A stretch of DNA of 64,000 nucleotides. It comes from Brachycybe producta (lineage: Eukaryota; Arthropoda; Diplopoda; Playtdesmida; Andrognathidae). Below are positions 33,601 through 42,470 of this stretch, one piece after another; positions within the stretch are counted from its first letter, which is position 1; each line of letters begins with the position of its first letter. The stretch spans positions 446,632-510,631 of the forward strand of contig JAUPFP010000043.1 of the NCBI GenBank assembly GCA_036925085.1, given 5' to 3'. Below the pieces are notes generated by a model. It made no database searches and was not told the origin of the DNA. It saw only the letters and a list, made by a program, of their open reading frames with translations. A program made the translations under genes and the position numbers.

Positions 33601-36600
33601 GACACGAGAGAGGTGCATTGTTAATCGAAGATAATGGCACGGCCGTCTGACGTCATTTCGACGTCACTGAATTACTGTGACATTTTCAACACCGTAAAAG
33701 ACACATCTACTTAAGATTGTTTATGAACAAGCTCATTTACAAACTCATTATTTTGTCTTCCTGAAGCAAAATTAAGATAAACCAGAAAGTGTTTTATAAA
33801 CTAGAAGGGTAACTAAATCACTAGAGGGCATTTTAATGTTGAATATCTTTCAAAATAAAAATGCTTATAGAAAACATGAAAAAATATCGTCAGCTTAAGA
33901 GTATGGTCATTTTCAAACTGAGATAAAAGGCTTCTTTTAAAAGATATCACCATAAAAATACCCTCAAGTGATTGAGTTACTTTTCTAGTTTCTAAAACAA
34001 ATTCAAATTCTTCTCCATTTTGCATCTGAAAGCCAGAATAATTAGAGTTCTTGAATCGTTTACATTTTAAAACCACCTCAACCGTGGCATTTGTTGTGCC
34101 TGCATTCTTGCTTTTAACGACGACATAGTAGACTTTTAGAAGCAACGTAAAAAGCAATTGTTCAATCAAGATTGAAAATTATCGACCCAATATTTTTTTT
34201 AAAAAAATAAAAAAGCGCGTTAATATGCAGAAAAGTAAAAAAAAAATTAATATATATACGAACGTAACACGTTCCTAAGTTGAATCCATTTTCGCGTCGC
34301 GCATTAGTAAAATGTTCGTCAGCAGGGGAGTTCCATGAACGTTAAATTAATTGGGAGAAACAATTTACCTAGTCCCTACAAAGTTCATAAATATGAATTG
34401 GTTGTTTCTTGAAGTTCGTAAATGTTGGAATTTGCTTGCAATCAAAATTTTTCATTTTATCGAAATCTGAAAAGGTCAATCGTCGTCATTCACTTAAACG
34501 TTTGTCTACAAGAAGCCACAAAAAACGCCAATTTTTGCCTCATCGGAATGCTTCAAAGTCTACAACAAAAATATGACTAAAAACACGTAAGAGGAAGTTA
34601 CCGTAGATTGTAATCGAAGTCAAATGAGATAGTGATCTCTTCTTTGCTTTGAATTTCTCTTAATGAGGTCAGGTACAAGTGCAATGAGCCATTCTCCATT
34701 AAATGTCGAACCTTTTTATTATATATAAAAAAAAGCAAATACGTTAAAAACTGAATCGTAGCTAAGAAACAAATAACACAACTGAACGAGATTTGGAATA
34801 CCTCAGCATTTGGATCGCAAGATCTCCTGACAAATCGAGCGATATTGCCAAAATCTCTTGCATCCACGCACACTATCTCGTCGAGTTGTTCCACCATCTG
34901 ATCGGGAGAGACTCTTTCTCCGATCGAAGAATCCAGAAACGACGATTGCTTTTCTTTGGAACCAACTTGAAGATGGTAATGTAAGACGTAAGGTGAAGAA
35001 CGTGGATGGGCGATCGGACTCTGCCGTCGTAACTGCGACCCGAGAAGAAACTTCCCGCGATACTCGCAGAGGACCCGACCGGTCGCTATTCGTTCGATTG
35101 CTCTAAGAACCTACAGAAAAAACAACAAATCGAAACGGCATTTCAGAAAACAATTTCGATATTTCGCGAAAGAGATGTCGCAAACCTTGCAGCCATCTGG
35201 AATTCGCGCAACACGACAAAGATCCTGAAAACCAGGCTGAAAACTGGTTCTCAGTGCAGAATCTTCGTGTTGGCCGTTAAACTTGAGATTAGATAACCTC
35301 AGGATGAGCTCCGGACTGTAAGAATTCGTCATCGCCTCCTCGTAGTTGTCAATCCACTTCCTTTATATAAAAAAAAAATAAACAGCCAGAAAACAAACAC
35401 TCGATTAACGAAAAAGACAAATACTGCACCCATGTCAAAAATATGGATACCTGAGATCTACGTCTTGAGCATCTTCGCTGACATGAACGAAGTCGATCGG
35501 CCTCGTCTTCATGTTCTAACAAAAAAATAATGCAATTCAAATTCCAATAAACAAACGTGATACAAAAAAGGTAAGAATACCGATCTAGACTTTACCTTCA
35601 TTACCTTTCTCTTCGTGTAAATTCTCTTCGTTTGCACGTCCATTTTATCTTTCGTTCTTCCTCGTCGCTTCGTAACGCTGACCGCCGCATTCAGATCAGA
35701 ACTCGGGCATGAATTCCTCTCTCCCTTTCTCCGACGCGCAATTTTCTTGGGACGTATGCTACCCTGATTGTGTGGACCACTCCCGCCGTTTGACGACAGG
35801 CTGTGCCGAATGTTACGATGCGTCGCATCTGTGCTACTCTCTTCCGAACTCGAATCTTCACCCACCAGAAGGAAACAAAAAGCATTTTGTTTACTTCATA
35901 ATTACTATGACCAGCTGATTTAGAACTCTTGTTAATCTCCGCCTCAGAAGAGCAACAATAAAAATAAATTTAAAATTTTCAGATCTGACTGATTAACGAG
36001 ACTGATCACTTAATAGCATTTTCATGTTAATATTTTTCAAAATAGACTTTCTAAAAACAAAAATTAAAAAAACGCCGCATAAAATGCTTATTTTGAAAAA
36101 TACCAACATGTAAATAACATTAAAAGAAAAGATTACGCTTTAAGTTTCTAAAACACTTTCACGTTTCTGTTAACTTTGCTCATGAAAATAAAATAACCAC
36201 CATAAAACCACCTTAATTAAAGTTAAATATCAAATAAAAAACATAACATTCGTGATTTTTTCCGCATTTTTATGCCATTTCAAATGTTTCAGATAAAAAA
36301 TAAATTTCACATTAAAACGGTTTTCACTGTAATTATGCAAATTTAGTCAAAATAAATGCAAGACTTTTATAAAACATTCTATTGACAGATCGGAAATTCC
36401 CCCCAAACAATACAATATAATAAAAGTATCTTAATCCCCCCCCCCCCCCCGGTGAGAACAAACAAACAAACGCACCGGTCATTTCTCCGCGCTTCTTCGT
36501 CTGCAAAGCCTTCGCTTTCTGTTTGTCGACTTTCCTCGGCTGACATATCTCACACATGTACGTCTCGGGAATGTTGCTACGGTCGAGGCCCATACAGTCA

Positions 36601-38061
36601 ACATGTTGCCAAACCCTTTTTATTTTGCAGAAAAGAAAAACGAAACAAAATACAAAAAAAAAAGTTAGCAAGTGACGGGACTTAACATCCGATAAAGATA
36701 AGACTTATCGATGTTTACTCACAAACAGTTATCGCAACAGATCATATACTCGTCATCATGATCAAACTCGCTACAAAAAAATACGACAGAAAAACGTTAA
36801 TTTCAAAATTTGAAAAAACGGACGAAATATTAGTAGAAAAAAAAAAAAGAGACCATATGCATCGGGTGACACTGTCCTGCGCTTGTCCTCCAGTTTTCGC
36901 TTCTTCGTTCGTTACACTACTCACGCTCAACAACGAATTGTTTGTGTCGTCCTCGTCTTCGGTCGCCGCTGCTACGACGACCGCCATTGGCGAAATGACG
37001 ATACCGTTGACCTTAGGAGAAAGACGAGACGACGAATTTCTCGAATTCACGATGGGAGATATAGAAAGAGGTGTTGAAAGAGGAACAGAAGAAGGGGTAG
37101 GAGAAGCAAGAGGAGGCGGGGGTGGCGGAGGAGGAGGAGGGCTTGGAGGAGGAGGAGCTCCGTAGTTGTGATCCTGTAAAACAAACTAACGAGAAAGAGA
37201 TAAAAGTTAAAGATGAACAAATTTAAAATATTTTTGACGTCGTGAACAAAAAAAAAACGATGAAGATGTGTTCTTTTCAAACACAACATTGTTTAAGATG
37301 GTTTGAACGTGTAAAACGCATATCTAAATCTTGATTATTCTGCCTTTTCAGAAGAGCAAAATGAGGAGAAAGTAGAATGAATGTGTTTTAGAAACTAGAA
37401 GGGTAGCTCAATCCATTTAAGATTATTTTCGTTTTGTTATCTTTCAAAATAAGCCTTTTATGTCAGTTTGAAAATGACCCCCAACGTATATATTAAAGTC
37501 GATTGAGCTACCTTTCTAGTTTTTAAAACACGTTCTAGTTTTTCGTCAGAATAATAATCTGAAACGAATATTAGCTGTTCAAAAGATTTATTTTCAAAAA
37601 TGTCATGAAATCAACCTAATACACATCTGTTTGCCTTTCTAGTTTTAAACCAATCTTGAAATTCTTTTAATAACTGGCTTCGTTGAAGTGTTCTTCATCG
37701 TTTTTTACTTCTTCTTCTGCAGACTGAAGCCACCAGCCTTAAATTAAGCGTACTCGTAACAACCATGAAAAGGTTTCTCTCATACACACCTGATACGGTA
37801 TTCCGTGTCGTACGGGAGAAGTTGGAGTCGAAGACTGGTCGTTCGAGATCTGTTGTTCCATTACTTTTGGTCTAAAATAGATAATAAATCAAAAGCATAG
37901 CGAGTTTTTTTAAAAAAAAAAAACGTTCGTTTGATTAATTAGAAAAAAAGAAGGTTGTCTCACTCGCACGCCGATGCACCCATTCCGTCTAAGACGCAGG
38001 TCACCTGATTGGTGGGGGTGTGAGCCAAGTGGGCCACCCCCACACGAACCACCATACTCAT
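24659..38061 (-). CDS. KMT2E/SETD5: KMT2E/SETD5 (upSET) ortholog: PHD finger, SET domain, coiled coil, Pro-rich tail; complete, 23 coding exons
   Basis: Chromatin regulator related to MLL5 and Drosophila upSET, which act with histone deacetylase complexes at active promoters. Coding exons, minus strand: 38061-37964, 37871-37790, 37173-36854, 36770-36723, 36615-36476, 35855-35596, 35515-35451, 35360-35186, 35110-34802, 34711-34602, 33422-33349, 33242-32968, 32887-32526, 31970-31649, 31126-30884, 30744-30633, 30558-29387, 28509-28068, 27712-27521, 26580-26488, 25979-25855, 25083-24958, 24859-24659. They sum to 5,346 nt (1,781 codons plus stop), in phase throughout; human KMT2E is about 1,858. 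The N-terminus MSMVVRVGV resembles MSIVIPLGV of KMT2E. Conserved islands follow in the order of the human proteins: DHNYGAPPPP, PHD, SET, TREERKMEAIMKAFERLEK, FKTKKLLMNEWFSD, AKKRWLRQAM, LITPLKKRR, VSLLEYRKRK and proline runs. The exon 11/12 junction is uncertain (33349/33242 or 33333/33247). It is a single form with features of both vertebrate paralogs. Confidence 0.95.
25209..25685. mobile_element. hAT MITE (CAGGGTTGCCAACG type) with a nested SINE-like segment
   Basis: It starts cagggttgccaacg and ends ggcaaccctg, with an inner gattttcat / attttcagg pair. Flanks atttaata and taatagta match only loosely. A GC-richer block at about 25343-25530 is related to one at 51180-51340. Located in intron 21 of the KMT2E/SETD5 gene. 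Confidence 0.65.
26033..26461. mobile_element. family F subtype (TTAAGGTGGCTGAAT ends), intronic
   Basis: Begins cttaaggtggctgaatcgat and ends atctattcagccacctta. Both ends carry TTAA or TTAT. The interior shares gttttagaaactagaatggc and atgatatctttcaaaataca with family F. Related copies are at 31178-31621 and 39685-40090, each with an atggcgcg or acggcgcc block after the left end. Confidence 0.7.
28630..29175. mobile_element. family F element with a GC-rich insertion
   Basis: Arms: tcatgttggtatctttcaaa on the left; cccttctagtttctaaaaat and actttaaaaccaccttaaac on the right. Between them, 28783-29007 is markedly GC-richer and is bounded by cgttgttctgttca and ctgaacagaacaacaaacg, an imperfect inverted repeat. 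That part looks like a second, younger insertion. In the intron between exons 17 and 18. Confidence 0.6.
29387..30558 (-). other. large low-complexity exon 17 of the KMT2E/SETD5 gene
   Basis: A 1,172-nt exon, residues about 999-1389, starting DLITPLKKRRLARESD and ending TPTKRK. It is mostly Ser, Thr, Val and acidic residues, with a PPPPPPPGPPP run and several repeated KQE motifs (VKQEPTQ, IKQEEV). The VKQEP and IKQEE forms fit the sumoylation consensus. The long plus-strand ORF 30018-30572 is a shadow of it. Confidence 0.9.
31178..31621. mobile_element. family F subtype, intronic copy
   Basis: Left end aaggtggctttataaatatt, then gagatggcgcgcctgtgtgg, ggttttgagaaaatttatat, accagaataattggtgataa; right end ttttaaagccacctta. 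It occupies most of the intron between exons 14 and 15 of the KMT2E/SETD5 gene. Confidence 0.65.
31985..32290. mobile_element. foldback family F copy, intronic
   Basis: Left arm cttgattattctatctttcg, aaactagaaagatagctcat; right arm ctcttctagtttctaaaaca, actgaaagactgaatgaagc, gattaaaaccaac. In the KMT2E/SETD5 intron between exons 13 and 14. Confidence 0.65.
32526..33247 (-). other. basic and coiled-coil exons of the KMT2E/SETD5 gene
   Basis: Exon 12 is basic at its start (KEKRRRRRKSHSVSIETDD) and Ser/Thr-rich. Exon 13 begins TREERKMEAIMKAFERLEKA and continues as a charged helix (EQRRQEAQARLQQRKEEQEH). This segment is among the most conserved between KMT2E, SETD5 and upSET. Confidence 0.9.
33349..35360 (-). 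other. SET domain exons of the KMT2E/SETD5 gene
   Basis: Exons 8-11, residues about 340-560: KWIDNYEEAMTNSYS, VLCEYRGKFLL, EIVCVDARDFGNIARFVRRS then CDPNAE, VRHLMENGSLHLYLTS, EEITISFDFDYNL and the cysteine cluster CACSKENC. Where active SET enzymes have NHSC this has RRSC, as in KMT2E and SETD5, which are considered inactive methyltransferases. Between PYVLHYHL and EIVCVDAR there are about 26 residues more than in the human proteins (QVGSKEKQSS through PDQMVEQLD). Confidence 0.92.
33715..34085. mobile_element. foldback family F copy, intronic
   Basis: Left arm tttgtcttcctgaagcaaaa, taaactagaagggtaactaa; right arm ttctagtttctaaaacaaat, gcatctgaaagccagaataa, acattttaaaaccacct. In the KMT2E/SETD5 intron between exons 10 and 11. 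Confidence 0.65.
35905..36215. mobile_element. foldback family F copy, intronic, diverged
   Basis: Retains gaactcttgttaatctccgc, cttaatagcattttcatgtt, gtttctaaaacactttcacg and ataaaaccaccttaa. In the intron between exons 5 and 6 of the KMT2E/SETD5 gene. Confidence 0.55.
36476..37173 (-). other. PHD finger exons of the KMT2E/SETD5 gene
   Basis: Exons 3-5 give residues about 61-229. Residues about 162-210 read VTRCICEFDHDDEYMICCDN then CLVWQHVDCMGLDRSNIPET and YMCEICQPR, with all C4HC3 zinc ligands and the tryptophan used by KMT2E to read H3K4me3. The finger is split by two introns, one after TRCI-C and one inside CLVWQ. Vertebrate SETD5 has lost most of this finger, so the gene here resembles KMT2E in this region. 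Confidence 0.93.
37310..37620. mobile_element. foldback family F copy, intronic
   Basis: Left arm atcttgattattctgccttt, aactagaagggtagctcaat, tttgttatctttcaaaataa; right arm gattgagctacctttctagt, cagaataataatctgaaacg. In the intron between exons 2 and 3 of the KMT2E/SETD5 gene. Confidence 0.65.
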
Positions 38062-38340
38062 CGTTTAACCTTTAGCAATTATCGGATAGGGATGAGTAAA
38101 CGAAACGGCCGCTGAAGGCAGCCCAACTGCACGAACAAACGTGGACATTCTCCGAGTTGCTGTTGCTGCCATTGCTTATATTATAATTATAATTCTGTTT
38201 TTTTATTTTACGTAGATTTTTCAGTTCAGAACCTGAAATATAACAAAAAAAAAAATGTTTCATCGTTAAGTTTCAATTGTTATGTAGGTTGCTTGAAAAA
38301 TACGATGGTTTTACGTCAAATAACATTTATTGATCTCTGT
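38062..38340 (-). promoter_or_regulatory. 5' leader of the KMT2E/SETD5 gene
   Basis: Sequence just upstream of the ATG at 38061 (context aacgATGAGT) is moderately GC-rich (gccgctgaaggcagcccaac) and carries no family-typical coding sequence, so it is read as 5' UTR. A second in-frame ATG follows two codons later. The true start site and any upstream non-coding exon were not found. Confidence 0.35.
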
Positions 38341-38654
38341 AATCTGAGAGTTTCGAAAGGAGTCGTCGGTGGTTCGAGACTTCAAAAATGAGTGGCAATG
38401 AAACAAACGTGAGCCGTGTTACGAAAGTGACGCGAATTTCTCTTTCTCTCTTTTATTGCCATAACTGAGTTACTAAGTTGACAGTAGTCGTTTTTAACGG
38501 GTATTTTAAGTGACGATATCAACTATCGTCACTTAAAATTGTTTAAATGTAGATCCGATCCGTTCCATTTCGTGTTAAACGGGTTTCTCCACCGTACTTT
38601 GTGTTTGCTTTGTCATATTTAACTAGCCAACTTAACTAGTAACGTGAGAACTAG

Positions 38655-38950
38655 AGCTCGGATTTTTATGCAATATCAAACAAACGTTTCTCAATCTGTG
38701 ACTCAAGGGCCAATGGATAAGTAATCATCATCATCATCACACTGGTTAGAGGTTAGAACTTTCTAGTTGACAACTGATAGTAACCAAGACATCTATCTAT
38801 AGCCTCTCTAACCAGCCATTTTTGATTGAAATAAGGATTACTGCAATTGCTCTAATGAGGTAGATGATGATTACTTTCCAATTGGCACTCGGGCCGACAA
38901 TTGAGAACCATTTGGCTTGAAATTGCATAAAAATCCGTACCAAAAATATA
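38655..38950. mobile_element. MITE with GCTCGGATTTTTATGC ends, copy 1
   Basis: Left end gagctcggatttttatgcaa then gtttctcaatctgtgactca. Right end cacttgggcc-like cactcgggccgacaattgag, aattgcataaaaatccg. Middle contains (atc)n. Copies are at 56310-56795 and 62230-62545. Confidence 0.7.
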
Positions 38951-39415
38951 GACAAGAAAGAGGCCTACTGAGCAAATTGTTCGGTTCCGTTTTTCTTCAT
39001 CTGAATCTTTAGATCGTACAGTTAGTTTATCAGTACTGTCGGACTCTGAAAACATTCTCGTAAATAGCCCGTTCTAGTCCGAACTTAACAAGGCCTTTCT
39101 TTCTGTGTGGATGGATATTTTGCGCCATCAAATTGTCAATGGACATTCAAAGGCACTTACATGAATAAAACATTTCCTTTTAATCATAATTGGGTCTTCT
39201 TTTTTTTATTTCGAGTGCGCGTTCAAGAAAACGTCTCGAAAATTAACAGTTTAAACGAATCGAACCAAAACTGTTCCCGAGGTTTTTTTCTTCGTCTATT
39301 TTTCTCATTGACATTCTCAAGAGGTGTTATTCTTAACAATAAAAATCCATTCGAAATGGCAGAGGAAACAGCAAAAAGGATGATGGAAGAAGAAGAAATA
39401 AGACACAAAAAAAAG

Positions 39416-39429
39416 GTTGCCATAGAAAC
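39416..39429. promoter_or_regulatory. RFX X-box-like site
   Basis: GTTGCCATAGAAAC fits the X-box pattern with one departure. It lies 1.35 kb upstream of the KMT2E/SETD5 ATG in a purine-rich patch. Confidence 0.3.
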
Positions 39430-39684
39430 GAGAGAGAGATATACAAGAAGAGAAGAGTGGGTTTGTTTGAAGACCACAGACGTCGATAACAGTCGTCGTC
39501 GTTCTCGTCAGGGGGAGGCAGAAAAATCCTCTCTCACTCTTTCGACTAAATCGATTCTTCACAAATTCGCTTTTTTTTATTTAAAAAAAAGTGAGAAAAA
39601 ACAGAAATAAGAATCGATTTGTTTGTCTACATATTCAGCCCACCATAGATCAGAGTTAAGTCACCCTCTTGAGTCCTTAAAGAT

Positions 39685-40090
39685 CTTAAGGTGGCTGAAT
39701 AGATAATATATATTTTGTTTTTGTCTCCGCCAGACGGCGCCAATGTAATGGCTAAACGTTTTTGTAGTTTGAATGCAAAAACTTCAAGCTAACGTATTTT
39801 TTTTTAGAAACATTACAAAAAAAGAAATTAAAATTGTTTTCAAAACTAGAATGGTAAAATATTATGCTAAAAGGTTTTTCGTGGAAATATCTTAAAAAAT
39901 AAACATTTTATAGTTTGTTTGAAAATGAAAAAAAAAACTATTTTCTTTTTCAAACTGTCATAAAAAGTTTATTTTAAACGATATCACGAAAATACTTTTA
40001 GCATTATTCTAGTTTCTAAAACACTTTCGAGTTTTTTTTTTCTCAATCTTTCTCCTGAAAAACGTTCGCTTGGAAAATTATAAATGGAGG
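39685..40090. mobile_element. family F subtype, copy upstream of the KMT2E/SETD5 gene
   Basis: Left end cttaaggtggctgaatagat, then ccagacggcgccaatgtaat, aaaactagaatggtaaaata, and right-arm remnants (ctagtttctaaaacactttc, gaaaaacgttcgcttggaaa). The right terminus is degraded. Confidence 0.55.
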
Positions 40091-40892
40091 GGAAGAGACT
40101 TCTTATGGACCGACACAATAGCCTCGCACAGTCTTCACAGGTTGCAACGAATGCGCAAAATAAAGGCGAACAACCTTCTATACAACCGCCTGCATAGAGG
40201 CTAAGTGACTCCTAATCAAAACAAATTAACCAGGATTCTTGAATTTGAGCCTGAAAAATATTTAATCTCAAGTGATCGATGATTCCCTGTTCATTTTTAT
40301 TATCGATTGATTCTAATTTTAGGCTCACGTCAGAAACTCAAAGAGTAATCATAAAAAAAACCCATAATGTATCAGGAAGTTCGTTAAATAACGACAATTT
40401 TTGATAAAAAACAAGTCTCTTTTTTTTTACGAAACATATATTAATATTTTCATTATTTCACAAGAAATAAAAGATATCCGGAAACCAAATCTAAACTCAA
40501 TTTGAAGAAAGAAAAAAAGCACCATTCATTTCATTCATTGTGTGTTCAATATCCTGAAGTGTTCTCGATTTGTGTTTGTCTTTTCGGAGAGAAAGAAGGA
40601 GGCCCTTAATAGTAGTAGTAACAGGTGCAACACCACAACGAATGAAACATCTGTTTGCATTTCAGAACGTAGGTGTTTCCTGCTGCATCTGACAACACGT
40701 GAACAAATCATGAATGTCACTCAGAGAAGAAGAAGAAACGTAAATAAGCCTAGAAAACGTGTTTATTTTCACGCGTTTTACTTGTATTTAACAGAGAAAA
40801 ACACTAATTAAAGTGGTTTAGAAACTAGAAGGGTTGCTCTATGACATAAGAGTATTTTCATGTTGATATCTTTCTTTCAAAATAAGCTTTGG

Positions 40893-40913
40893 TAGAGAGA
40901 GAGAGAGAGAGAG
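40893..40913. repeat. (GA)n microsatellite inside a family F copy
   Basis: About ten GA units between aagctttggta and gtttatata, at the centre of a family F element (40805-41075). Confidence 0.9.
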
Positions 40914-41124
40914 TTTATATAAAAAGTTTATTTTAAAAGACATCAATATGAAAATATCTTTCTAATTTTGAAACAATTTCTCAATTTCTCTTTTCTTTTG
41001 TTCCTGAAAGTCATAATAACCAAAGAGTTCGAAAATCAGTTGTTAATGGACCATTTTTAAGCGTTTATTTGTAGCCAATCAACGTTTTGAAAAACCTCAA
41101 ACATAATGTGTTTATCGTGTTGTT

Positions 41125-41286
41125 TGTTACTGTCAATCTCCACATTTCCTAGGCAATCTTGCAAAACCACCAACCTGCGAGTGAATCTGCAAAATTCAAC
41201 GCCTAAAATGTATCGAATTTTGCAGATTCACTAGCAGTTTGGTGGGTTTGCACATTGCCTAGGCAATCTGCAGATTGACAGTAACA
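41125..41286. mobile_element. palindrome family P, copy 2, shortened left arm
   Basis: Starts tgttactgtcaatctccaca and ends cagattgacagtaaca, with tgcaaaaccaccaacctgcg and its inverted counterpart around a central aaaatgtatcgaatttt. The left arm lacks the ggaatcagtcaatctgcag block. Confidence 0.75.
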
Positions 41287-42438
41287 TATTCATTATCAGA
41301 CTGACTGATAATCATTTTTCTTATCAGTTATCGCCTGAGCAGCTGATAACCGTAATAAAACATTAGAAGTAAATTATCCCCCCCCCCCCCGGCAACTTAC
41401 ACTAAAACCTATTGAAAATGCTAGCAACGCCATCTATAAATCATTTTGTCGTTTTTCTTTCAATCTGTATCGCAAACGAGGATACTGAACAAATAATTTT
41501 TAATAAGCAGAATATAAACTAGTCGAGAGAAAAAAACCCCGGAAAGTATGGTTTCAAAACAATTATTACGAATATTAAAAATAACCACCACCGTCAGTGG
41601 CGCCATCTACCGCCGACAAAGTAAAATAAACTAAAATATTTCTTTTTTTTTAATTATATTTCTAATCTGTAATTTTGTATAACAAATAAAACGAGTCGAA
41701 ACAAAAACAAATGATTTTAAAACGAGATTTCAGAATATATAATATAAATTATAATAAAAGAACTGAAAAAGTATTGTTTCGAAAACGATTAGCAACGCCT
41801 GAATACAGTGAATGAATAAGCTGCCAGCAAAACCTTGAAATAAACCAGAACCACAAAAAAATGGCCGCGCTATGAATGACGGGAATTGTTTTTTTTTTCT
41901 ATCAATAAAAACAATGACGCTATGAATTCTGGGAATACCATTTCACCCCTTCCATGTAATAACTCCTCCTCCTCTCCCCCCGCGCAATTCTAAATTCAGA
42001 TTTCAGACGTCAATGACGTCATCATCGCCGATGGCGCTTTAACTTGTTTTTCCTTTTTTTTTTTTTTTTTTTTTTTGAAAAGATAGGACAAACAAATTCT
42101 CCGTAAATAATAATAGAAGAAACCAGTTATAGACGGAAAAGTCAGTCAGCAATGCATAAAATGGCTTCCAACTAATGAATTTTTCTATATAAAAACATCT
42201 ATTCGCCTCCCCCTCAAGAGAGAAAGAGAGAAACAACAAAAAAAATACACAAGAGGCTACAAAATAAGCTCAGACCTTCACCTCGTTACGAGGCTATAAA
42301 GCGGCCTTCTTCAAACAAAAAAAAAAGGAGGAAAAGGAATCTCAATAAAGACGAATCCATTCATTGAAACGCACACGGGGGTGGAGGCTATTTAGCTTGA
42401 CAGACCCTCCTCCCTGACGAGTGCGCCTCAAGCGTGAG

Positions 42439-42441
<3 letters not shown>

Positions 42442-42470
<29 letters not shown>
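42442..42470. repeat. (TC)n microsatellite
   Basis: About fourteen TC units following gtgagcttt and followed by cccccttt. Confidence 0.92.

Noticed and set aside
39107-39610. 167-residue plus-strand ORF upstream of KMT2E/SETD5
   Set aside because: The Lys/Glu/Arg-rich part mirrors a purine-rich stretch; no family match and no splice context. A non-coding first exon of the minus-strand gene is as likely.
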